A stretch of 64,000 nucleotides of DNA from contig JBBQTI010000018.1 of the NCBI GenBank assembly GCA_038213435.1, positions 6,986 to 70,985 on the forward strand, in the 5' to 3' direction. Below are positions 1 through 7,373 of this stretch, one piece after another. The notes beneath the pieces were generated by a model. It did not search any database and was not told the DNA's origin. It saw only the letters and a program-made list of their open reading frames with translations. This DNA is from PALSA-610 sp038213435 (GTDB lineage: Bacteria; Actinomycetota; Acidimicrobiia; IMCC26256; PALSA-610). Made by a program: the position numbers and the translations under genes. Each line of letters starts with the position of its first letter. Position 1 is the stretch's first letter.

Positions 1-1
1 G

Positions 2-1231
2 TTGTCGGGGGTGGTGCAGGCCTTCGTTTCGAAAGACGATTTGCAGCGTGTTCTCGGTGATCACCGGCCGAGGGCGGTCGTGCGGGCGTCGACGTTCGGA
101 ATGGTGTCTTCGAGTTGTTCGTACGCGGCGACCGCGATGGCCAAGTCGCTGTTCCAGAAAGGTGCCGACTTCGTCTCCGCCATGGTTTTCATGTTCGCCT
201 CCACCAACCTTGTCGTCGAACTCGGTGTCGTGTTGGTCGTGCTCATGGGCTGGCAGTTCGCCGCCGCAGAGTTCGTCGGCGGTCCGATCATGATCGTGCT
301 GCTCGCCTTGACGGGCGGATTCGTCCTGCGTGGTGCGCTCGTCGCGCAGGCTCGTACCCGGCTGCAGGTCGGCATCGTCGGCGGCCACGATCACCAGGCG
401 ATGGTCGGCGTGAGCGAGGAACGTCAAGCCGAGCTCGAACGCGCACCGTGGAACCGGAAGCTGCGATCGAAAGCCGCGTGGGCCGACTCGGCGAGCTACA
501 CCTTCGCCGACATAAAAATGCTCCGAAAAGAGCTGGTCATCGGCTACCTCGTCGCCGGGTTCCTCACTGTGCTCGTCCCGATGCACATCTGGAGCGACGT
601 GTTCCTCACGGGGCACGGGTTTTGGACGAGCGCCGAGAACGTGATCGTCGGCCCGTTCATCGCCGTCATCAGCTTCGTGTGCTCGATCGGCAATGTCCCG
701 ATGGCCGCGGCGCTCTGGCACGGGGGGATCAGCTTCGGTGGAGTGATCAGCTTCATCTTCGCCGATCTCATCGCGCTGCCGCTCGTGCTCATCTACCGCA
801 AGTACTACGGGACCAGGCTCACCTTGCGGATGTTCGCGTGGTTCTACGTCGTCATGGCCGCCGCCGGCCTCATCGTCGAAGGACTGTTCTCCCTGACCGG
901 CGGGATTCCCAGTTCGCGGCCGAAGAACATCGTCACCACCCACTTCGCCTGGAACTACACGACATTCCTCAACATCGCGAGCCTTGCCGGATTCGCGGTG
1001 CTCTACTGGTTGTACCGCAACCGCGACCGACTCGGCGGCGGAGTCGGCTACGCCATCGACCCGGTCTGCGGCATGCAAGTCCAAACCGCGAACGCCCCCG
1101 CCCGAACCACCTACGAGAGACACACCTCGTTCTTCTGCGCCGATCGGTGCCGCGAACGCTTCGAGGCCGAACCCGATCGATACGCACCGAAGTCAGCGTT
1201 GACGATCTCCGACCCCGGGCCGCACGCCTAG
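2..1231 (+). CDS. Permease (DUF318/ArsP-like) with C-terminal YHS domain, 5'-truncated
   Basis: Integral membrane permease of the DUF318/ArsP-like group fused to a C-terminal YHS domain. Several hydrophobic segments are visible, roughly at residues 60-110, 175-205, 215-260 and 275-345. Residues from about 350 onward carry DPVCGM and then the second Cys pair FFCADRC, the small metal-binding YHS module found on copper and metalloid transporters. The family exports metal or metalloid ions across the cytoplasmic membrane; the substrate cannot be read here. The frame is open to the left edge and the N-terminal helices usual for the family are missing, so base 2 is the window edge and not the true start. 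Nothing in the neighbourhood points to a metal-resistance operon. Confidence 0.75.
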   Translation: MSGVVQAFVSKDDLQRVLGDHRPRAVVRASTFGMVSSSCSYAATAMAKSLFQKGADFVSAMVFMFASTNLVVELGVVLVVLMGWQFAAAEFVGGPIMIVLLALTGGFVLRGALVAQARTRLQVGIVGGHDHQAMVGVSEERQAELERAPWNRKLRSKAAWADSASYTFADIKMLRKELVIGYLVAGFLTVLVPMHIWSDVFLTGHGFWTSAENVIVGPFIAVISFVCSIGNVPMAAALWHGGISFGGVISFIFADLIALPLVLIYRKYYGTRLTLRMFAWFYVVMAAAGLIVEGLFSLTGGIPSSRPKNIVTTHFAWNYTTFLNIASLAGFAVLYWLYRNRDRLGGGVGYAIDPVCGMQVQTANAPARTTYERHTSFFCADRCRERFEAEPDRYAPKSALTISDPGPHA

Positions 1232-1331
1232 CCTCACCGCCGCCCGTGCTACTCGGCCGGTGACAGCAACCGCCAACCCGCTCTCTCTTGCGCCGAGCTC
1301 GCGCGCGCGATCGAGAAGAAGCGCGTTCATG

Positions 1332-1775
1332 TCACGATGACAGGTCCGTGGCGAGCGCGACGAGCGATGCTTGCATCTCCTTGTGGAGCGAGGGGCGTCG
1401 CAGCCTGACGAGGAGGTGCTTGCGCCAGAAGGTGATGGGTTGAAGGTCGACGCTGACGATCACCTTGGCGTCGGGCCCGTCGGGTTGCACCGTCCAGTCC
1501 CAGTCGGCGTACGAAGGGTTGCCGTCGTCGGATTGCGAACGATAACGGAACCGCATCTCCGTTTCATCGAGGGCCAACAAGGTCGACTTGCTCACCCACG
1601 ATTGGCCGAGTGCGTGGAGGCGAACTTTCCATACTGATCCCGGGGTCAACTGCTCGGGCTGCTCCAGCACCTCGGTGATCGCGAGGTTCCATTCCGGCAG
1701 CCCGGCGATGTCCGTCACGCGCGCGAACGCGTCTTTTGGTGACCCGTTCACGCGAGTGCTTACCGTCTCCTGCAT
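1332..1775 (-). CDS. SRPBCC family (polyketide cyclase/START-like) protein
   Basis: A 147-residue single-domain protein with the SRPBCC pattern: an N-terminal strand (ETVSTRVNGSPKDAFARV), the helix-loop around residues 20-35 (DIAGLPEWN), alternating strands through FRYRSQSDDGNPSYADWDW, and a long C-terminal helix (LHKEMQASLVALATDL). Such proteins bind hydrophobic ligands in a cytoplasmic cavity; the ligand is unknown. The frame stays open far upstream, but I chose the ATG at 1775 because it follows GGAGGGG at good spacing and the SRPBCC fold begins there. It lies downstream of a decayed sigma-factor gene on the same strand. Confidence 0.8.
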   Translation of the reverse strand: MQETVSTRVNGSPKDAFARVTDIAGLPEWNLAITEVLEQPEQLTPGSVWKVRLHALGQSWVSKSTLLALDETEMRFRYRSQSDDGNPSYADWDWTVQPDGPDAKVIVSVDLQPITFWRKHLLVRLRRPSLHKEMQASLVALATDLSS

Positions 1776-1800
1776 GACCCCTCCGTTGGCTCGAACGCGG

Positions 1801-2310
1801 TCAGCACGTGAACCCCCCCTGCGTGGCCTGCTGCGCTCCGCAACCTCGAGGTCCTGCGCGAAGAGCTGATGTATGGGCGAATGCGAACGGCGCGGACAGC
1901 CGCGGCGCGATGGCCAAGTTTTCGACCAGCACGTCAGTATCAACGTACCAAGTCGCCTTCGCGCCAACTTTCCTTCGAACACGCGCTCTGACCAGGGACG
2001 CCGAGCCGCCTCGCGAGTTCCACGCGTGTCGCCCTTGTGCCGCTCTGGCCTCCCGAGCAGCCCGACGGATCGGCGACCGGCGCATCTGCTTCGCCTCATT
2101 CAGCACCCCTTGAAACAGATACGCACGCGGTTCCCGCACCGACAACCACGCAGGCGACGCCATACAACCCTCCGACGCCCCGGCCACAATGTCTCCCGCG
2201 TTCCAAGGGCCAACGAGCCCAGCCGCGAACCTGATCAGGTCCTCGCCATACTTGCGATACGCCTCCTCGGCATCGAAGAACCCGTCTCCGAGTTCGAGTA
2301 CGGCATCCAA
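1801..2310 (-). pseudogene. ECF sigma factor remnant (region 2 only)
   Basis: Residues 12-100 of this 169-residue frame resemble sigma-70 region 2: AEEAYRKYGEDLIRFAAGLVG, then ASPAWLSVREPRAYLFQGV and LNEAKQMRR. Just after the Arg-rich stretch near residue 100 the similarity stops, and the remaining 70 residues are low-complexity with no region 4 (no promoter -35 helix-turn-helix). I found no region 4 in the other minus frames between here and the SRPBCC gene. ECF factors need both regions, so this is probably an inactivated gene or a fragment. No anti-sigma gene is next to it. Confidence 0.6.
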
Positions 2311-2365
2311 CCCGCCCGAACGTATCTCCGTCGTGCTCGTTGGGTGGGCTCGGTAGCGTGTTGCG

Positions 2366-3301
2366 ATGGATGTCCCGGGCTCGCGCGCGGACGTCGAACG
2401 CTATCGCCGCCTCGATGAGGCATTCCGCACGGGCGACATGACCGCGTTGCGGTTGGAGCTGGGCACGATCGAGGGCTTTCCGAACGTCGTGGCTCATCCG
2501 GCGATGGGGGCGTGCTTGACATATGCGATCTACCACAGCCCGCTCGCGTTCGTCGGCGAACTGCTCGAAGCCGGCGCCGATCCGAACTGGCCGGACGCCG
2601 ATGGGTTCCCGCCTCTGATCGCAGCGTTGTCGTGTTCGCAGGCCACGCCGGGTGCTGTGGTCCGCACCGACGTCCACGAGCTCGTCGAGATGTTGCTCGC
2701 GGCCGGTGCCGACGTCGGCCAACGCGGCGTCAACGACTTCACGCCTCTTCACCTCGCCGCAGCCCAGGGCGATCTGCGCGCGGTAGACATCCTGCTCGCG
2801 CACGACGCCGATCCGGACGAGATCACACGCATCGACGACCTCGAAACGCCTTTCGAGGTCGCCGCGGCTGGAAGACATGTCCTGATCGTGGATCGACTTC
2901 GCCCGTTGACGACGCGACGGGCGTGGGAAGCCGCGTCTGTGGCCGACCACGTTGTCGAAGTCGCCCGCTTGATGCGCGCCGGTCACGACATCGATTCGCG
3001 GGACGGATATGGTCAGACCGCGCTGATGCGCGCGGCCCACGCGGGGCGCCCCGATGTGCTGAGGTGGCTCATCGCGAACGGCGCAGACCTCGATCACACC
3101 TCCAAGTTCGGCCTCAGTGCGTTGATGCTCGCCGTCATCGCCGGCCACCCGCGAATCGCTCGCGTCCTTGTTGCCGCAGGAGCAGACACGACGATCAGAG
3201 GCACCGGCGCGCCCGGCTTCCGCGACAAGACTGCGGCGGACTTGGCCGAAGCCCGCGGCGACGTGCGCCTCGCTCGCTTCCTACGCGCACATACCCACTA
3301 A
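2366..3301 (+). CDS. Ankyrin-repeat protein
   Basis: A 311-residue soluble protein made of ankyrin repeats. Typical repeat cores are visible: FTPLHLAAAQGDLRAVDILLA (about residues 126-146), QTALMRAAHAGRPDVLRWLI (about 218-238) and SALMLAVIAGHPRIARVLVAAGAD (about 252-276), with more divergent repeats in between and at residues 55-95. Ankyrin repeats are protein-binding scaffolds; the partner is unknown. There is no signal peptide or membrane segment, so it is probably cytoplasmic. The ATG at 2366 is the first in the frame. Its 3' end overlaps the convergent hydrolase gene by four bases. Confidence 0.85.
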   Translation: MDVPGSRADVERYRRLDEAFRTGDMTALRLELGTIEGFPNVVAHPAMGACLTYAIYHSPLAFVGELLEAGADPNWPDADGFPPLIAALSCSQATPGAVVRTDVHELVEMLLAAGADVGQRGVNDFTPLHLAAAQGDLRAVDILLAHDADPDEITRIDDLETPFEVAAAGRHVLIVDRLRPLTTRRAWEAASVADHVVEVARLMRAGHDIDSRDGYGQTALMRAAHAGRPDVLRWLIANGADLDHTSKFGLSALMLAVIAGHPRIARVLVAAGADTTIRGTGAPGFRDKTAADLAEARGDVRLARFLRAHTH

Positions 3302-4176
3302 TGGGGGTCGCCCACCGAGTCGAGAAAGGTCACGACCGCGTCGTTGAAGAGATCATTGCGGTCGCCGGCGACCATGTGACCCGCTCCCGCGACATCGACC
3401 ATTCGCGCGTGCGGGACGAGCTCGAGGAGCTCCTGGGCGCCCTCTTCGCTGAGCAGGTCACTGACGCGGCCGCGCACGAGCAGCGTCGGAAGGGTGAGAC
3501 CCAGGGCGGCTTGCTTCAGTCGTGCCGGATCCACAAGAGAGGAGCGGGTTTCGTCGACGCCTCCCAGCCGGCCGCCGATGAACGCGGGGTCCCAGTGCCA
3601 GTACCAGCGGCCATGGGAACCGTGACGCAGATTCTTGGCCAGACCGCCGAGATCCGACGGGCGCGGGCGGTGCGGGTTATAGCGCTGGATCGCATCCGCG
3701 ACTTCATCGAGTGACGCGAAGCCGTCGTCCATGTGTTCGGCCATGAACGCGCCGATTCGCATCCGGCCTTGCTCTTCCATCCGAGGCGCGACGTCGACGA
3801 GCACCAGTGCCCGCGCGACATGGTCGTCCGGATGCTCGCCGATGGCGGCGAGTGATGCGATACCGCCGAGCGACGCGCCCACCAGTGCAGGCGGCGCGCC
3901 GAGCGCGCGGGAGATGGCGAGGACGTCACCCGCGAATGCATCGAGCGTGTAGTCGCCGTCGGCGGCCCATTCGCTTTCACCGTGGCCGCGCAGGTCGACG
4001 GCGTACGCACGCCAACCCTTGTCGGCGAGCGCGCCGAGTGTGGTTCCCCAGGAATGGCGGGTCTGGCCGCCGCCGTGCAGCAGAACGGCCGGTGGATCGG
4101 CGGGTTCACCGGCGACATCGGCCGCGAGGCGGTTGCCGTCCCTCCCGACGAATTCGATCACGCGGCGTGCTCGCAC
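3298..4176 (-). CDS. Alpha/beta-hydrolase
   Basis: Alpha/beta-hydrolase of about 292 residues. The oxyanion-hole motif HGGGQTRHSW follows the first strands, the nucleophile elbow is GASLGG (Ser nucleophile), an acidic residue lies in VRGRVSDLL, and the catalytic His is in GAGHMVAGD near the C terminus. The substrate is unknown; the family covers esterases, lipases and C-C bond hydrolases. The frame extends upstream into the methyltransferase gene, so I place the start at the GTG at 4176, directly after the methyltransferase stop at 4178. The two genes probably share one transcript. Confidence 0.8.
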   Translation of the reverse strand: MRARRVIEFVGRDGNRLAADVAGEPADPPAVLLHGGGQTRHSWGTTLGALADKGWRAYAVDLRGHGESEWAADGDYTLDAFAGDVLAISRALGAPPALVGASLGGIASLAAIGEHPDDHVARALVLVDVAPRMEEQGRMRIGAFMAEHMDDGFASLDEVADAIQRYNPHRPRPSDLGGLAKNLRHGSHGRWYWHWDPAFIGGRLGGVDETRSSLVDPARLKQAALGLTLPTLLVRGRVSDLLSEEGAQELLELVPHARMVDVAGAGHMVAGDRNDLFNDAVVTFLDSVGDPH

Positions 4177-4177
4177 G

Positions 4178-4801
4178 TCACGGGTTCGATCTGACTGCTC
4201 TGCCTTCGTAGGTGTAGCCCACTGGCTTCGGTTCGCCCTTGAAGTAGTAGGTATCGATCTTCTCGATGTCGAAACCGGCGCGCTCGATGTCCTCGGAGAT
4301 GTGGCGTGTGAGATGGCAGCCACCCGCGAGTCGTTTGTTCAACGGCTCCAGACGCGCCTGCCACTGGGCGATCTTCTCGTCGGGGGCATGGCCGTGCTCG
4401 ACGAAGTGGAATGAGCCGCCAGGCTTCAGGACGCGTCGTATCTCGGTGAGCGCGGCATCCAGGCGAGGAATCGTGCACAGCGTCCACGTCGAGAGCACGG
4501 CATCGAACTCTCCTGAGGGCAGGTCGAGCCGTTCGCCGGTCAGCCCGCCGTATTCGACCGGAACCGAGGATTTCGCGATGCGCGGCTCAGCGATGCGCAT
4601 GCACACACGCGACGGTTCGATGGCGACAACGTTCGTCACCTCGGCGGGGTAGTAGGGCGCATTCAGCGCGGTCCCGAAGCCGACCTCGACCACAGAACCA
4701 TGAAGCCCTTCGCAGACGCGGGCGCGCACTTCCCGGTTGGGCTTGCGCGCCATCACCTTGTCCTGGAATCGAGGCAAGATCTGCTCCCGATAGAAGCCCA
4801 T
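4178..4801 (-). CDS. Class I SAM-dependent methyltransferase (UbiE/Methyltransf_11 type)
   Basis: A 207-residue Rossmann-fold methyltransferase. Motif I is VVEVGFGTALN (residues about 37-47), the acidic ribose-binding residue is in VVAIEPS, motif IV is FDAVLSTWTLCTIP and the post-motif LKPGGSFHFVEH is clear. This arrangement is typical of small-molecule methyltransferases of the UbiE/Methyltransf_11 group. The acceptor substrate is not evident. It is transcribed with the alpha/beta-hydrolase that starts two bases past its stop. Confidence 0.85.
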   Translation of the reverse strand: MGFYREQILPRFQDKVMARKPNREVRARVCEGLHGSVVEVGFGTALNAPYYPAEVTNVVAIEPSRVCMRIAEPRIAKSSVPVEYGGLTGERLDLPSGEFDAVLSTWTLCTIPRLDAALTEIRRVLKPGGSFHFVEHGHAPDEKIAQWQARLEPLNKRLAGGCHLTRHISEDIERAGFDIEKIDTYYFKGEPKPVGYTYEGRAVRSNP

Positions 4802-4850
4802 GGCGCGATGATGCTCGCGCGGGGCTGGGGAACGCCATTGGGGAACTGCG

Positions 4851-5885
4851 TCAATCCTTCACGGTGACCGGGAAGTCCCGCTGCCCGACGACGGCTCCCG
4901 TGTTGCGATCCTCGGCGACCGCGTGGAACGTGGTCTGGCCCGCCTTGACGCCGAGGTACAACGGCACCTCGCCGCGCCGGCAGGCGTCGGTGGGAATCTC
5001 GTTGCAATCCGCGGGCGCGACCGTCGCCACGCTCGGATCGGCAGACGACCAGGTCAGCGTGTACCGGTCGGGCTGGGGCACCGTCGCGCACGCCGCCCGG
5101 TCGAGCAACAATGCCGTCTCGCCGGTCCCGCTGCTGCCCGGCGAGAGCTCGATCGAGTGTTGGTCGAGGACGATTGCATATGTGCCCGAGCCGACGGAGC
5201 AGTCGAACTTCTTCGGATGGGTCTCGAGCCAGAGGCCGTGCACGTGCAAGGAGGCGCCGCTCGCTTTGTCGCTGAGATCGAGATCACCGACGAACGGCTG
5301 ACCGAGCGGCGTCTTGAAGTACGTGCCGTGGTACTCGATCCAGTCGCCCTCGATCCGGCCGTCGTAGGTACGGATCTCCGTGCCCCACCAGTCGCGACCA
5401 TCGGACGCGAAGTAGATGTTCATACGCATCTCGACGCCGTGTTCCTGCCACGTCACTTCGAGGGTCCAATAGGCGGCGCTGCCCGGATCAATGCCGACGG
5501 TCACCGGCGTGTCGTGCGCGGTGAACTTCTTACCGTTCGCCTCGATGAGGAAGTCATCCGCCTTGAACTGCACGAGATTGCTCTCGCTCTGCCAGAAGAC
5601 CTGTCCACCGAGCGGTTGACCCTGCACCGGCGGCTTCACACTCACGCGCCCGCCGCTCTGGTTGTAGTTCATCACGCCGACCACCACTGCGATGGCGGCC
5701 GCGAGGGCCCCAACGGCGCCGAACGTCGTGCGGGCGCGCCTGCGCTTTCGCTGTTCGTCGAGCGCGTTCATTGACGTGACGGGATTGTCCGACCACTCGC
5801 GTGTCGTTTCGGGGAACGCGCGCTCCTGGCGATCGAACAGCTCGGTGAGGCGTGTCTCGAGTTCGTCGTAGCTCTTGGCGCTCAT
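4851..5885 (-). CDS. Membrane-anchored partner (probable anti-sigma factor) of the SigE sigma factor
   Basis: A 344-residue protein with a charged cytoplasmic N terminus (residues 1-50), one transmembrane helix (about 53-72, FGAVGALAAAIAVVVGVMNY) and a large external region. The external part is beta-rich with an Ig-like flavour, ending in residues that resemble bacterial Ig-like folds (YTLTWSSADPSVATVAP, then VKAGQTTFHAVAEDRNTGAVVG). Its start overlaps the stop of the upstream SigE-type sigma gene, and genes in this position often encode the membrane anti-sigma factor. I see no zinc-finger HxxxCxxC motif, so the anti-sigma role rests on context only. It could also be a surface protein that is a target of the sigma factor. 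Confidence 0.6.
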   Translation of the reverse strand: MSAKSYDELETRLTELFDRQERAFPETTREWSDNPVTSMNALDEQRKRRRARTTFGAVGALAAAIAVVVGVMNYNQSGGRVSVKPPVQGQPLGGQVFWQSESNLVQFKADDFLIEANGKKFTAHDTPVTVGIDPGSAAYWTLEVTWQEHGVEMRMNIYFASDGRDWWGTEIRTYDGRIEGDWIEYHGTYFKTPLGQPFVGDLDLSDKASGASLHVHGLWLETHPKKFDCSVGSGTYAIVLDQHSIELSPGSSGTGETALLLDRAACATVPQPDRYTLTWSSADPSVATVAPADCNEIPTDACRRGEVPLYLGVKAGQTTFHAVAEDRNTGAVVGQRDFPVTVKD

Positions 5886-6370
5886 TGCTCGATTCCCTTC
5901 TTCAGTTGGTCCAACGCGCGTGACGCGAGCGATTTCACCGTTCCGGCGCGGCAGCCGAGCACATCGGCGATCTCGGTCTCGCTCAAGCCGTTGTGGTAGC
6001 GCAGCACCAGGACGGCCCGTTGTCGGTAGGGCAGTGCCGCGACCGCGTCGGCGAACTCGTCGAATGCAAAGTCAGTAGTCGACGGCTCGGCGAGGATCGG
6101 GAGCTTGGTGCGCTCGGTTGTCTTCTGGCGGTGCCAGTTGTGGCAGAGGTTGACGATCGTGGTGCGCAGATAGGCGGACGGATGCTCCGCTCGCCCCCAC
6201 TTGGGATACATCCTGGCGAACGCCTCTTGGGCGAGGTCCTCGGCCGCGCCGGCGTGTTGCGTGAGCAGACCTGCGAGTCGGACCGCGCTCGGCCACGCCT
6301 CCCGGTAGAAGCGTTCGAATTCGACTTCAGCCAGCCGATCGCTCGACGGCTCGGCGTGCTTCATCGTCAT
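5882..6370 (-). CDS. SigE-family ECF RNA polymerase sigma factor
   Basis: A 162-residue ECF sigma factor. Region 2 covers about residues 16-80 (RFYREAWPSAVRLAGLL, then AEDLAQEAFARMYPKW and YLRTTIVNLCHNWHR), and region 4 covers about 108-158 (LPYRQRAVLVLRYHNGLSE, then TEIADVLGCRAGTVKSLASR). Length and motifs match the actinobacterial SigE family. It directs RNA polymerase to stress or envelope promoters. It overlaps its downstream membrane partner by four bases, consistent with translational coupling of a sigma/anti-sigma pair. Confidence 0.9.
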   Translation of the reverse strand: MTMKHAEPSSDRLAEVEFERFYREAWPSAVRLAGLLTQHAGAAEDLAQEAFARMYPKWGRAEHPSAYLRTTIVNLCHNWHRQKTTERTKLPILAEPSTTDFAFDEFADAVAALPYRQRAVLVLRYHNGLSETEIADVLGCRAGTVKSLASRALDQLKKGIEQ

Positions 6371-6465
6371 GCTCTCAAAGACACGGTGGGCACGTCATCG
6401 GTTCCATCAAGGGATTCATGTGACAGTGTCCCGCCGCGTTGGCGACCGCGTCGATCGCTCGATCG

Positions 6466-7272
6466 TCAGCGCGGTGGGCCGGCGCCGATGGTCCGACGCA
6501 CATCGGCAAGGAGGTCTTCCGGTCCGGCGGACTCGATGAGCCAGCTGACACCGGCGGCTTCGTACGCGGCGGCCTGATCCGCGATTCCCCACACGCACAG
6601 GTCGAAGGGCTCGTCGGTGCCACGTTCGCGTGTGACGGCGTCTCGAACCAGTGCTGCGTCTGCCGGCGTGAGCGCCGCTCCGGTGAACGGAAACACGCCG
6701 TCGCATCGTGCCGCGCGCCGGATCGGTCCGGGCCGCGCCGGCGGCCAGAGCGCCGCTGACCAGATGGGGATTCGCGGTTGTTGCAGCGGTCGGGGAAGGA
6801 AGTGGGCGTCGCGAACCGACAAGCGTTCACCTTGGTATGTGGTCGGCGTGCCCGACCACAGGCGGGTGATGATCTCGATCCCATCGTCGAGCAGGAGCGC
6901 TCGTTCGGCGTCGTCGCTTGCCTCCCCGGCAAACGAGCTGAACTCGCGCCAAAAGGAGATCCCGAGCCCGACTCCCAGCACGAGGCGTCCGCGGCTGAGG
7001 TGGTCGAGCGTGACCGCCTCCCGGGCCACCTTCCACGGTCGGCGACGCGGGAGCGGGGTGACGAGCGGGCCGAGCCGGACCGTCGACGTCGAAGCGGCGA
7101 TGGCGCTGAGGGCCACCCAGGCGTCAGCGAGAGGTACCGCGGCTTCGTACTGGATGTGGTCCCACAGGAAAAAGCCATCCCAGCCGGCGTCCTCTGCTGC
7201 GACGGCGAGCTCCACGAGTGCGTGGACGTCGCCGAAGGGTCCGAACGGCGGCAGATATATCGCATGGCGCAC
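6466..7272 (-). CDS. LLM-class F420-dependent oxidoreductase
   Basis: A 268-residue luciferase-like TIM-barrel protein. Typical segments are the N terminus IYLPPFGPFGDVHALVELA, FFLWDHIQYE, VRLGPLVTPLPRRRPWKVAR, LDHLSRGRLVLGVGLG and the C-terminal RPLQQPRIPIWSAALWPPAR. Enzymes of this group transfer hydride using F420H2 or FMNH2; the substrate is unknown. It is slightly shorter than the usual 280-340 residues but reads as complete. Its start faces the large membrane protein gene across about 100 bases. Confidence 0.85.
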   Translation of the reverse strand: MRHAIYLPPFGPFGDVHALVELAVAAEDAGWDGFFLWDHIQYEAAVPLADAWVALSAIAASTSTVRLGPLVTPLPRRRPWKVAREAVTLDHLSRGRLVLGVGLGISFWREFSSFAGEASDDAERALLLDDGIEIITRLWSGTPTTYQGERLSVRDAHFLPRPLQQPRIPIWSAALWPPARPGPIRRAARCDGVFPFTGAALTPADAALVRDAVTRERGTDEPFDLCVWGIADQAAAYEAAGVSWLIESAGPEDLLADVRRTIGAGPPR

Positions 7273-7373
7273 GTCCCGAAGCGTACGGATTCATCCGGCG
7301 CGGCGGGGCGCCACCGATGCTGTGCAACCCTTCCGCGGCGCCGGGAGTCGCATGTCCGAGGGAAAGCAACGGT

